Of a stretch of 30,161 nt of DNA, positions 1 through 7,002 are shown piece by piece. Origin of the DNA: an uncultured Clostridia bacterium (GTDB taxonomy: Bacteria > Bacillota > Clostridia > Oscillospirales > CAG-272); the NCBI GenBank assembly GCA_945949385.1, contig CAMFEL010000004.1, positions 1 through 30,161 on the forward strand. Direction: 5' to 3'. Below the pieces are notes generated by a model. It made no database searches, was not told the origin of the DNA, and saw nothing but the letters and a program-made list of their open reading frames with translations. Position 1 is the stretch's first letter. Every line of letters starts with the position of its first letter. Both the position numbers and the translations under genes were made by a program.

Positions 1-14
1 AATGAGGTGATAGT

Positions 15-371
15 ATGGCTGAAAACAAACTTGCCGATATGTCAACAGAATTTGCAATTCAAATCTTGAAATTGACTGATGGTATAAAGGGACACTACTC
101 GTTATCCAATCAGCTTGAACGAAGCGGAACAAGTATTGGTGCGAACATCCGTGAAGCAAAGTATGCGCATAGCCGTCCCGACTTTATTGCTAAGTTACAA
201 ATTGCATTAAAGGAATGCTACGAAACAGAATATTGGATTGAAATTGCGCAAAAAGCAGATATCATATCCGCTGATATAGCAAAGATTATTTTGCACGATT
301 GCGGTTCTATACGCAGAATGCTCATATCTTCCATCAACACCGCAAAGGAGAATAAAGATGTCAAAAGGTAA
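15..371 (+). CDS. four-helix bundle protein (S23/Avd-like family)
   Basis: This 118-residue, mostly helical protein matches the four-helix-bundle family first noticed in 23S rRNA intervening sequences and related to the accessory protein Avd of diversity-generating retroelements. Visible family signatures are the SLSNQLERSGTSIGANIREA stretch (about residues 30-49) and the later LKECYETEYWIEIA helix. The start follows a GAGGTGA ribosome-binding site 6 bases upstream. The family forms small basic oligomers that may bind nucleic acid. No reverse transcriptase, variable repeat or rRNA is visible nearby, so a retroelement role cannot be claimed. It overlaps the next reading frame by 14 bases, which suggests translational coupling. 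Confidence 0.85.
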   Translation: MAENKLADMSTEFAIQILKLTDGIKGHYSLSNQLERSGTSIGANIREAKYAHSRPDFIAKLQIALKECYETEYWIEIAQKADIISADIAKIILHDCGSIRRMLISSINTAKENKDVKR

Positions 372-828
372 AGTGTATATTTCAAATTATCCTGACAATC
401 CTCCGGAATGGTATTGGATTAGTGGTTTACATGACGCTTGTATTATAGGTACAGAATCATTTGAGTTTCCCTTCGATTATAATTTTCTGAGTCGCTTACC
501 TTCGGAAAAACGGCTTGCAAAAGACATAAAAATCCCGCCCGACGGTCTATTAGGCTGTCGGGCGGACTTTTACTGCAAAACGGTGATAAACCGTCGGCAG
601 ATGTTTTTTGATGCGGTACTGCAAAGGCAAAATACCTGTCTGCCTTGGGCAGAATCAGGCTGCTATTATATTTGCGGGAATCTTTTATTATGCCGTCAAA
701 AGCTATGCAAAACTGAAATATACTCCGCTTTTTCGGTCAATACCTTACAAATCCCATCCAGCCGTTTGCTATGTCGAAGATCAGTAAAAAGACCAGAATG
801 GCAACCAAAGCGCAGCATATTCCGATAA
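358..828 (+). pseudogene. truncated gene remnant coupled to the four-helix-bundle gene
   Basis: An ATG 7 bases after AAGGAG begins inside the end of the upstream gene. The first 40 or so residues (with PPEWYWISGLHDACI) look like genuine protein. After about codon 45 the reading frame runs through a GC-rich terminator-like hairpin (535-565) and then through the 3' end of the convergent XRE gene, and the residues no longer look protein-like. The simplest reading is a gene whose 3' part was lost by deletion and which now reads into its neighbour's terminator. I do not recognise a function for the intact part. Only roughly 358-490 is supported as former coding sequence. Confidence 0.4.
535..570 (+). 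terminator. hairpin resembling an intrinsic terminator
   Basis: A perfect 9-bp stem (CCGCCCGAC at 535-543, GTCGGGCGG at 557-565) with a 13-base loop is followed by ACTTTT. The U-tract is short, so termination may be partial. It lies inside the extended frame of the upstream remnant, which supports that frame being truncated. Confidence 0.5.
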
Positions 829-1108
829 GCACTTTGATATACCAGTTTTTCTCCGCAATAACCTTTTCGTACAGAGTAAGCAGCGATGAAGTATCTTCGG
901 TGTCGGAATCGGAACGCGTTCCGTAAAGCTTGTCCAGAGACCCGCCCATAGCATTGACTATGGCGCAGACGGAATCAAAAGTAGGATTGTCGGTTTGTCC
1001 GGAAAGAATTCTGCTTATGGTACTTTCCGGGACTCCGCTCAGACTTGAGATCTGTTTTGTCGTAAGTTTGCAGCTTTCTTTCAATTCTTTCAAATATTCG
1101 TTCTTCAT
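737..1108 (-). CDS. XRE-family HTH regulator with C-terminal membrane anchor
   Basis: This 123-residue protein has an N-terminal XRE/Cro helix-turn-helix (about residues 5-60; TTKQISSLSGVPESTISRIL is the typical two-helix core) followed by a short linker. One strongly hydrophobic segment near residues 92-112 (IKVLIGICCALVAILVFLLI) is a likely transmembrane helix. The arrangement suggests a DNA-binding domain tethered to the cytoplasmic face of the membrane. The ribosome-binding site is weak (GGAATGG). It reads toward the gene remnant at 358. About 280 bases separate it from the divergent gene at 1388; that gap is AT-rich and must hold promoters for both directions, but I could not pick convincing boxes. 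Confidence 0.85.
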   Translation of the reverse strand: MKNEYLKELKESCKLTTKQISSLSGVPESTISRILSGQTDNPTFDSVCAIVNAMGGSLDKLYGTRSDSDTEDTSSLLTLYEKVIAEKNWYIKVLIGICCALVAILVFLLIFDIANGWMGFVRY

Positions 1109-1387
1109 AATCCATTCCGTTTCTGAAATTTATTCTTGGTAAGTATCTGTAGGGATATAGCCGGAAAAACATTGCAAAATCCGTCTATGATTGCAAATAT
1201 GAAATCAAAATTGCAAGGCTGCAAGTGCTTTTCGTATTTGCGTATTTACAATAGCCGGAACGCAAACTAAACTTTCATAGTGCGATTGGTAACATAATTA
1301 TACTACACAAAATAACAATTTTCAAGATTTAAGTTAGCAGTCAGCAAAAAACTTATAAAAATGAATTAAAATTTAAGGAGAATGAAA

Positions 1388-1672
1388 ATGCTGCAAACGA
1401 GAACATGTGAATTTATCAACGAGTATTCCGAAATAGAGGGCTTTCAGAAGCGCCGGACTATGACCTACTCGGCTGAGGTAATCCCGGAAGGAGTATATAT
1501 TTCCGTCAAACAGGAAATCGGATCGGATATTCATACTGAAGCCTGTGTTTGCACTGATGCCGCTTTTGACTATATTACTTCTTTTCTTAAATATATCTGC
1601 GAAAACAGCGTCGGTCTCGGCGTCTGGTATAATATTCTTCAGGAAACGGACATACACTATACGGTCGCATAG
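1388..1672 (+). CDS. small protein of unknown function (DUF6514-like?)
   Basis: The encoded protein is 94 residues if it starts at the ATG at 1388, which sits 7 bases after AAGGAG (1375-1380). The in-frame ATG at 1382 is only 1 base from that site and is unlikely. The protein is soluble, acidic and without signal peptide or membrane segment. Its layout (a YSAEVIPEGVYISVKQEI strand region, then a helical half ending in LQETDIHYTV) resembles the small clostridial DUF6514 family, but that is recollection of shape only. No function can be given. Confidence 0.6.
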   Translation: MLQTRTCEFINEYSEIEGFQKRRTMTYSAEVIPEGVYISVKQEIGSDIHTEACVCTDAAFDYITSFLKYICENSVGLGVWYNILQETDIHYTVA

Positions 1673-1754
1673 TCTGCCGCTGTTCCGTTCTCAATGCCTG
1701 CGTTGCGCTTTGCGAATGAATAGACCAACTGTTTGATAAGTTTCTCAAAACCGA

Positions 1755-1783
1755 TTGACTGACGGACGGTTGGCGGTTATGAT
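1755..1783 (+). promoter_or_regulatory. promoter for the metallopeptidase gene
   Basis: TTGACT (1755-1760) and TATGAT (1778-1783) are separated by 17 bases, a good vegetative sigma-A type promoter about 70 bases upstream of the start at 1853. Confidence 0.5.
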
Positions 1784-1852
1784 TTATATACTATGAAATG
1801 TTGCGCATACGCCCGCGAAAATCCGGAAAAGGCATTTTGAACGGAGGAAAAA

Positions 1853-2842
1853 ATGAGAATAGAAATCAGTAAAAGCACGGTAGAGCCTATGACTTCATGG
1901 CTGAAAAGATCCAAGGAGCAGGGAGTCAGGGACGAGGCTCGTCTTCGGGAGATTTTGTCTATGCACGATTACGGAGTGGAATTTCAGCGGTACGGGGAAC
2001 CGAATCTACCCGTATGCGGCATAAGCTTTGAGGAAGCCGTGGACTTTTTCCTGCACTTTGACGAAAAGGAATTTGACAATCCCCGTCTTGCTTATAAAAA
2101 AGAAGGCTTTCTGGCTTTTTACAATGATATGGAGCAGCGGCTGGAAAAGGCGGAAATGCTTGACAGTATCACACAGGAGGATCTGAAACTGGTGGAGCTG
2201 CTGCTGGAAAACGGCTTGCCGGACAGTATTCTGGAGTCTCTGGGTAATTTTACCGTTCTGCTTACCGTATCCATCGGCAATTCCATGGGCTGGCCATACG
2301 GCGAATACATTCATTTTGATGTTGCCAATATGGATTTTCTGGGCGACAAGGATACTTTTCTCCATGTGCTTGCACATGAAATTCATCATATCGTATTCTC
2401 GCAGCTTATTCCGGAGGATATGTCTGCGCGGCAGTATTTCTTTGTAAATTTTGCTTTTGAAGGTCTGGCGGTGCATTTTTGCAACAACGCGGCAACGCCG
2501 GGAAAGCCGTCGAAGTATCCCGGAGCCGCGGTGGGAATGGACGAGCAGGGCTGGAAGTTCTTTGAGCAGCAGCACGGTGAGCTTATTGCTAAAGTGATGG
2601 CAGACGCAAAGAAAGCAGAAGATTTAACTATGGAGCAGGTGGCGGAGCTTGTTGGCGAATATGAGCAGTTTACCTTCACTTCGCTGAAGACCGGGGAGAC
2701 CGGAACGGTGCTCCAGTATCCTACATATTATATCGGCTGCTACCTGTGGGGGCGCATTGATATGATGCTGGGAAAAGAACGGCTTTTTGAAGTTCTCGCA
2801 AGCAAAGACGGCTTTGCAAACGCGTGGGAGAAAGTAAAATAG
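1853..2842 (+). CDS. putative zinc metallopeptidase (HExxH, DUF5700-like)
   Basis: This 329-residue protein has no signal peptide, so it is probably cytoplasmic. It contains HEIHH at residues 175-179, the HExxH zinc and catalytic motif, within LAHEIHH. A downstream EGLAVHF (E203) is suitably placed as the third zinc ligand of a gluzincin-type site. The rest is largely helical and acidic. The start is set by GGAGG 8 bases upstream. The overall look matches the DUF5700 family of predicted Zn-dependent proteases, which have no known substrate. It appears to be a single-gene unit with its own promoter upstream and a strong hairpin terminator about 140 bases downstream. Confidence 0.75.
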   Translation: MRIEISKSTVEPMTSWLKRSKEQGVRDEARLREILSMHDYGVEFQRYGEPNLPVCGISFEEAVDFFLHFDEKEFDNPRLAYKKEGFLAFYNDMEQRLEKAEMLDSITQEDLKLVELLLENGLPDSILESLGNFTVLLTVSIGNSMGWPYGEYIHFDVANMDFLGDKDTFLHVLAHEIHHIVFSQLIPEDMSARQYFFVNFAFEGLAVHFCNNAATPGKPSKYPGAAVGMDEQGWKFFEQQHGELIAKVMADAKKAEDLTMEQVAELVGEYEQFTFTSLKTGETGTVLQYPTYYIGCYLWGRIDMMLGKERLFEVLASKDGFANAWEKVK

Positions 2843-2982
2843 GCTTTGAACACCGCATCCGGGCAATACCATTGTCAGTTCGTTTGCAATTCATACAGAT
2901 GAAGGGAAAAACGTCTCTGTCTGACATATAAATTCAAACAAAAATCAGCCGCTTTGATTCGGAAAAACGGAAAAAGCAAAGG

Positions 2983-3012
2983 CGCGTCGGGTATTTTACC
3001 CGGCGCGTTTTT
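2983..3012 (+). terminator. intrinsic terminator after the metallopeptidase gene
   Basis: An 11-bp stem (2983-2993 with 2997-3007, one G-T pair) and a 3-base loop are followed by TTTTT. Confidence 0.75.
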
Positions 3013-3104
3013 GCATATACTGCCTGTATTGCCGTGCTTTGCGGGAGTCCTTCGAAAGACAGATCCTTGCCATATTTTGATTTGTAAATTTTCCCCCGAC
3101 TTAA

Positions 3105-3133
3105 TTGACATTTGACCGCGGAGTTGCTATACT
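3105..3133 (+). promoter_or_regulatory. near-consensus promoter of the metal-uptake operon
   Basis: TTGACA (3105-3110), a 17-base spacer and TATACT (3128-3133) form an almost perfect housekeeping promoter, placed about 50 bases before the first gene at 3190. A promoter this strong on an uptake operon would normally need a repressor. Confidence 0.8.
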
Positions 3134-3189
3134 GACAGTACGGTGCCGCACAAAGCTGCGGCGAATTCCGAGGAAAGGGAGAGGGAAGC

Positions 3190-3486
3190 ATGAGCGGGAA
3201 AAAGCGTGCTTTGGCGTTAGTCACGGCTTTTGCCGTTTTGTTCGCTATGCTTTTCTCTGTATGCTTTATTGCCGCCGAGCTTGGTCACGACTGCGTAGGC
3301 GAATGCTGCTCCGTGTGTCGGCAGATCAGCATATGCGAAAATGTGCTGAAAACGCTGGGCGTTTTAACGGCGGCAGCGACGGTTTGCGGCGCGGTAAACT
3401 TCACCGCTTTGGTTTTTGCACCATGCGCTGCGAAGGCTTTGCCCGTCCCGACTCCTGTTTTCCTTAAAGTCAAGCTTTCAAATTAA
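3190..3486 (+). CDS. small Cys-rich membrane protein heading the metal-uptake operon
   Basis: This 98-residue protein starts after a GAGGGAAG ribosome-binding site. It has an N-terminal hydrophobic segment (about residues 8-30), then a compact cluster HDCVGECCSVCRQISIC (H33, C35, C39, C40, C43, C49), then a second hydrophobic segment (about 54-78). The His/Cys spacing suggests metal binding or disulfides on one face of the membrane. It is the first gene after the promoter, followed by a weak hairpin and then the binding-protein gene, so a role in metal handling or sensing is inferred from context. I cannot assign it to a characterised family. Confidence 0.65.
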   Translation: MSGKKRALALVTAFAVLFAMLFSVCFIAAELGHDCVGECCSVCRQISICENVLKTLGVLTAAATVCGAVNFTALVFAPCAAKALPVPTPVFLKVKLSN

Positions 3487-3512
3487 ACAGTATTCTGCAA
3501 TCAGGGAAGAAG

Positions 3513-3536
3513 TCTGTCCTTTTCGGACGGATTTTT
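3513..3536 (+). terminator. weak hairpin between the small Cys-rich gene and znuA
   Basis: A 7-bp stem (3513-3519 with 3525-3531, one G-T pair) is followed by five T. It could partially terminate or set the ratio between the first gene and the transporter genes downstream. Confidence 0.45.
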
Positions 3537-3606
3537 CGGCGTTCCGCCGCTTCCCTGTGTTTTTGTACTTATTTTGGGATACTGTTTTAATTCGGAGGCA
3601 TTTTTT

Positions 3607-4590
3607 ATGAAAAAAATTATTTCTGTTTTACTTTCAACATTACTTTCATTGCTGATTTCGGCGTGTATACTTTCCGGCTGCGGTGCGCAGTCGGATGACG
3701 GAGAAAAGAAACTTTCGGTAGTCACCACGATTTTTCCCGAATACGACTGGGTAATGCAGATAGTCGGAGATGAAGCGGAAAATGTGGAGGTAAGCGCGCT
3801 TTCGGGCAGCGGAGTTGATATGCACAGTTATCAGCCCACCGCCGACGATATAATCAAAATATCCGCTTGCGACCTGTTTATATATGTGGGCGGCGAGTCC
3901 GACAGTTGGACGGAGGACGCTCTGCGGGAGGCGGTAAACAAGGATATGAAGGTGATAAATCTCCTTGAAGCTCTGGGCGACGGAGTCAAAGAGGAGGAGA
4001 TCATTGAGGGAATGGAAAGCGAGGAGGAAGACGGCCACGGGCATGATGAGGCGGAATATGACGAGCATGTATGGCTGTCCCTGAGAAACGCGGCGACTCT
4101 TGCGGAAAAGATCAGGGACGCCATTGTGGAGCTTGACCCCGAAAATAAAGAGCTGTATGAGAAAAACACAGCCGACTATGTTGAAAAGCTGAACGCTTTG
4201 GACAACGAGTACAGCACCGCCGTCCGCGCCGCAAAGACAAAGACAATACTGTTCGGCGACCGTTTCCCGTTCCGTTATCTTGCAGACGATTACGGGCTTG
4301 AGTACTTTGCCGCTTTCGCGGGATGCTCTGCGGAAAGCGAAGCAAGCTTTGAAACCGTGGCTTTTCTTGCAAACAAGGTGGACGAGCTGGGTCTTACCGC
4401 CGTTTTGACCATTGAGGGGTCGGATTGCAAGATCGCGGACACGGTGGTTGCAACGACGGAGAAAAAGAGCGCGCGCATTCTCACCATGGATTCCATGCAG
4501 TCCGTGTCCCGTGAAGAGATGGATGCCGGCGTGACATATCTTTCCGTAATGGAGAAAAATCTCAGCGTGCTGAAAGACGCTTTGAATTAG
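3607..4590 (+). CDS. znuA: metal ABC transporter substrate-binding lipoprotein (ZnuA/AdcA-like)
   Basis: This cluster A-I binding protein captures Zn2+ (or Mn2+) outside the membrane and delivers it to the permease encoded downstream. The start at 3607 follows GGAGG; an in-frame ATG at 3574 lies ahead of that site and is not used here. The 327-residue product has a lipoprotein signal with two possible lipobox cysteines (C20 in ISAC, C25 in LSGC). Ligand candidates are H73 (DMHSYQP), H154 (DEHVWLS) and the acidic pair in TIEGSD (E270, D273). The His-rich loop DGHGHDEAEYDEH (142-154) is typical of zinc-specific members. The usual third histidine is replaced by D218 in GDRFPF, as I recall for a clostridial subgroup. 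The stop overlaps the ribosome-binding site of the ATPase gene. Confidence 0.92.
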   Translation: MKKIISVLLSTLLSLLISACILSGCGAQSDDGEKKLSVVTTIFPEYDWVMQIVGDEAENVEVSALSGSGVDMHSYQPTADDIIKISACDLFIYVGGESDSWTEDALREAVNKDMKVINLLEALGDGVKEEEIIEGMESEEEDGHGHDEAEYDEHVWLSLRNAATLAEKIRDAIVELDPENKELYEKNTADYVEKLNALDNEYSTAVRAAKTKTILFGDRFPFRYLADDYGLEYFAAFAGCSAESEASFETVAFLANKVDELGLTAVLTIEGSDCKIADTVVATTEKKSARILTMDSMQSVSREEMDAGVTYLSVMEKNLSVLKDALN

Positions 4591-4600
4591 GAGGCTTTCC

Positions 4601-5305
4601 GTGTCACAGCTTATATGCCGTGATCTCTGCCTCGGCTATGACGGCAGGGAGATAGTACACGGCTTGAATTTTGAAATAGATGCAGGAGACTACCTTTGTA
4701 TAGTGGGCGAGAACGGCTCCGGAAAATCCACGCTTATGCGCACGCTTCTCGGCCTGCAGCCGCCAATGTCGGGAAAGGTGCTGACGGGAGAGGGACTTCT
4801 GCAAAAGGAGATAGGATATCTGCCGCAGCAAACGGCGGTGCAGAAGGATTTTCCCGCAACCGTCAGGGAAATAGTTATTTCCGGCTTTCAGGGGCGGTGC
4901 GGTCTGCGACCCTTTTACACAAAAGAGGAAAAGCGCATTGCCGAAGAAAATATTGAAAGAATGGGAATTTCCCATCTGGCAAAGCGGTGCTACCGGGAGC
5001 TGTCGGGCGGTCAGCAGCAAAGGGTACTGCTTGCCCGCGCCCTGTGTGCAACGGGGAAAATGCTGCTGCTTGACGAGCCTGTATCGGGGCTTGACCCGAA
5101 AGCAACTGCGGAGATGTACCGGCTCATCGAAAAACTGAACAGCGACGGTATTACGGTAATTATGATTTCTCACGATATGGAAGCCGCGCTTTCCTATGCC
5201 GACCGTATACTGCACATAGGAAACACCGTGTTTTTCGGCACAAAGCAGGAGTATCTGAACAGCGAACTGTATAAGGGCTTCTGCGCCGGGGGAGGCAAAG
5301 CATGA
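4601..5305 (+). CDS. znuC: metal ABC transporter ATP-binding protein
   Basis: This 234-residue cytoplasmic ATPase powers the metal importer. Walker A is GENGSGKST (36-44), the signature motif LSGGQQQR (134-141), Walker B MLLLDEP (154-160) and the switch histidine H191 (ISHD). The start is GTG at 4601, preceded by AGGAGG that overlaps the stop codon of the binding-protein gene. Its own end overlaps the permease start by 4 bases (ATGA), which implies coupled translation in one operon. Confidence 0.94.
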   Translation: MSQLICRDLCLGYDGREIVHGLNFEIDAGDYLCIVGENGSGKSTLMRTLLGLQPPMSGKVLTGEGLLQKEIGYLPQQTAVQKDFPATVREIVISGFQGRCGLRPFYTKEEKRIAEENIERMGISHLAKRCYRELSGGQQQRVLLARALCATGKMLLLDEPVSGLDPKATAEMYRLIEKLNSDGITVIMISHDMEAALSYADRILHIGNTVFFGTKQEYLNSELYKGFCAGGGKA

Positions 5306-6156
5306 CGGAGATATTTACAAAGCTTGAGCTTTACTTCAACTATCCCTTTGTGCGCTACGCCATGATCGTCGGCGTGCTGATCTCTCTGTGCTCGTCGCTT
5401 CTGGGTGTTACCCTGGTGCTCAAGCGGTTTTCCTTTATCGGCGACGGGCTTTCCCACGTGGCGTTCGGCGCCATGGCAATAGCGGGTGTTCTGGGACTTA
5501 CAAACGATATGATGCTTGTGCTTCCCGTTACGGTAATAAGCGCGGTTTTGCTCCTGCGCACGGGTCAGAACACAAAGATAAAGGGCGACGCCTCCGTTGC
5601 CATGATTTCGGTGGGCGCTCTTGCGGTGGGATATCTTCTGATGAATATTTTTTCAAAATCGTCAAATCTTTCGGGAGATGTTTGCTCCATTCTGTTCGGC
5701 TCCACTTCGATCCTGACGCTTTCCCGCACGGAGGTGTGGTTAAGCACCGTACTGTCCCTGGCGGTTGTTCTCATTTTTGTGCTTTTTTATAACAAGATCT
5801 TCTGTGTGACCTTTGACGAGTCCTTTGCAAAGGCAACAGGAATGAGGGTAGGACTTTACAATCTGCTTATCGCCGTGATTATTGCGGTGATAATCGTGCT
5901 GTCCATGAATCTGGTGGGCTCGCTGCTGATATCGGCACTGGTGATTTTCCCCGCGCTGTCCGCCATGAGGGTATTCAAAAGCTTTAAGTCCGTAACCGTC
6001 TGTTCGGCGGTACTGTCGGTATGCTGTTCGGCGCTGGGCATACTTGTATCCGTACTTGCGGGGACTCCGGTGGGTTCCACCGTTGTTGCGGCGGATATTA
6101 CGGCGTTTTTCCTGTTTTCCCTTACGGGAGCATTTATGGGAGGTAGAAGAAAATGA
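5302..6156 (+). CDS. znuB: metal ABC transporter permease
   Basis: This 284-residue, very hydrophobic protein of the ABC-3 (ZnuB/TroC/MntB) family has about eight predicted membrane helices. The family-typical GDGLSHVAFGAMA block (around residues 46-59) and the late SLLISALVIFPALSAM block are present. It forms the membrane channel for the metal released by the binding protein. The gene is joined by ATGA overlaps to the ATPase gene before it and the lipoprotein gene after it. Confidence 0.93.
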   Translation: MTEIFTKLELYFNYPFVRYAMIVGVLISLCSSLLGVTLVLKRFSFIGDGLSHVAFGAMAIAGVLGLTNDMMLVLPVTVISAVLLLRTGQNTKIKGDASVAMISVGALAVGYLLMNIFSKSSNLSGDVCSILFGSTSILTLSRTEVWLSTVLSLAVVLIFVLFYNKIFCVTFDESFAKATGMRVGLYNLLIAVIIAVIIVLSMNLVGSLLISALVIFPALSAMRVFKSFKSVTVCSAVLSVCCSALGILVSVLAGTPVGSTVVAADITAFFLFSLTGAFMGGRRK

Positions 6157-6632
6157 AAAAAATTATTTGTGCTTTGCTTGTGCTGATTATGTCTCTTGCG
6201 GTTTTCGGCTGCGGCGATAAGAGCGTTGACGGTGCCGACCGCGACTTTGCTTCCGGTTCTCTGCAGGAGGGCGAGGGCAGTGCCTCGGATTTTGATGTGG
6301 ATCTGACCAAGCTCAGCAGTACCATGGTTTATTCGGAAGTTTATAACATGATGACAGCCCCCGACGGATATATGGGTAAAACGGTGAAGATGAAAGGTCC
6401 GTTTTCCGTTTATCACGATGAAGAGACGGGCAACTACTACTTTGCCTGCATTATTTCCGACGCTGCGGCATGCTGTTCTCAGGGAATAGAATTTATTCTT
6501 GCCGGGGAGCACACCTACCCGAAGGATTATCCGGAGCTGGGCACGGAAATCACCGTTACGGGCATCTTTGATACATATGAGGAAAACGGATACAGGTACT
6601 GCCGCCTGAATGATGCAGAGATAGTGAACTGA
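6153..6632 (+). CDS. lipoprotein of the metal-uptake operon, OB-fold-like
   Basis: This 159-residue predicted lipoprotein has a signal peptide ending in VFGC (C20). An acidic, Gly/Ser-rich linker (21-50) precedes a globular domain: YMGKTVKMKGPFSV, then ISDAAACCSQGIEFIL, then GTEITVTGIFDTYEENGYRYCRL. The strand pattern and the double-Cys motif ACCSQG are reminiscent of the OB-like C-terminal domain of YcgQ-type (TIGR03943) proteins, often found near zinc transport genes, but this is only a resemblance. The gene overlaps znuB by 4 bases and is the last before the operon terminator, so a role in extracellular metal binding or hand-over is inferred. Confidence 0.7.
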   Translation: MKKIICALLVLIMSLAVFGCGDKSVDGADRDFASGSLQEGEGSASDFDVDLTKLSSTMVYSEVYNMMTAPDGYMGKTVKMKGPFSVYHDEETGNYYFACIISDAAACCSQGIEFILAGEHTYPKDYPELGTEITVTGIFDTYEENGYRYCRLNDAEIVN

Positions 6633-6686
6633 AAGAAAATACGCCGTTGTCTTATAAGCGGTACAATTCGAATTTATAACAAATAT

Positions 6687-6714
6687 AAAAAATCCGCCCT
6701 CGGGCGGATTTTTT
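6687..6714 (+). terminator. terminator of the metal-uptake operon
   Basis: AAAAAATCCGCCC pairs with GGGCGGATTTTTT across a tiny TC loop (in practice a 4-base loop). It is a strong intrinsic terminator and, being A/T-flanked on both sides, could work on either strand. Confidence 0.9.
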
Positions 6715-6850
6715 CTTGCATACCGACGCCCCCCGGCTTGCTGCCCCATATACGCCGCAGTATCAGGGTGAATTATCGGCGCCCTGTAATGTATAAGAAG
6801 TTCAAAACAAGCCGAAAAGAAATAATTTTGATTTTTTATAACAAAAACTA

Positions 6851-6879
6851 TTGACAAATACTGTTTGCCGTGGTATTAT
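6851..6879 (+). promoter_or_regulatory. promoter of metY and its leader
   Basis: TTGACA (6851-6856), a 17-base spacer and TATTAT (6874-6879) lie about 260 bases upstream of metY, leaving a long leader. The whole 6633-7135 stretch (about 500 bases) has no large gene: terminator, then about 130 bases with nothing recognised, then promoter, dyad, foldable leader and short ORF. Confidence 0.75.
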
Positions 6880-6886
6880 TACACCA

Positions 6887-6901
6887 ACCTACCAGATAGG
6901 T
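6887..6901 (+). promoter_or_regulatory. operator-like inverted repeat at the metY transcription start
   Basis: ACCTA-N5-TAGGT is a perfect 5-bp dyad lying 7 bases after the -10 box, over the expected start of transcription. A protein bound here would block initiation. The Rrf2-family regulator encoded at 13250 is a candidate, by inference only. Confidence 0.5.
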
Positions 6902-6917
6902 ATCAAAATAACCGGCG

Positions 6918-6981
6918 GTGTGCAGGATAACATTCCTTGCGCGGATGTATGCGGCAAAAGCTCTCTGGGCTTTCGTCACAC
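6918..6981 (+). promoter_or_regulatory. foldable leader RNA upstream of the short ORF (candidate structured element)
   Basis: A closing stem GTGTG (6918-6922) with CACAC (6977-6981) can enclose two hairpins. One is TTGCGC (6937-6942) with GCGGCAA (6951-6957), with one bulge. The other is AAGC (6958-6961) with GCTT (6969-6972). The outline is a three-way junction. It matches none of the SAM, T-box, cobalamin or THF riboswitch cores that I know, and short stems like these can arise by chance. Confidence 0.3.
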
Positions 6982-7002
6982 AGTATTTTCGGAGGTTTTC
7001 AG

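Larger units (their letters stand above)
2843..3189. other. intergenic region with terminator and promoter
   Basis: This 347-base stretch has no convincing gene. It holds the terminator at 2983-3012 and the promoter at 3105-3133 listed separately. I looked for a Zur-like palindrome near the promoter and saw none that was convincing. Confidence 0.6.

Noticed and set aside
15..371. Part of a diversity-generating retroelement
   Set aside because: The four-helix-bundle protein resembles Avd, but no reverse transcriptase, template repeat or variable repeat is visible in the window.
3061..3189. Zur/Fur box in the metal operon promoter
   Set aside because: AT-rich words such as TTTGTAAATTTT occur upstream of the -35 box, but they do not make a convincing palindrome of the Zur type.
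3105..3467. Alternative plus-strand frame over the small Cys-rich gene
   Set aside because: Its start coincides with the -35 box of the promoter and it has no ribosome-binding site; the frame starting at 3190 has a signal-like hydrophobic segment and a good site.
5856..6857. Long open frame of 333 codons on the minus strand
   Set aside because: It lies opposite znuB and the lipoprotein gene, whose frames have clear domains, ribosome-binding sites and overlaps. The predicted residues show no domain and are typical of a shadow frame.
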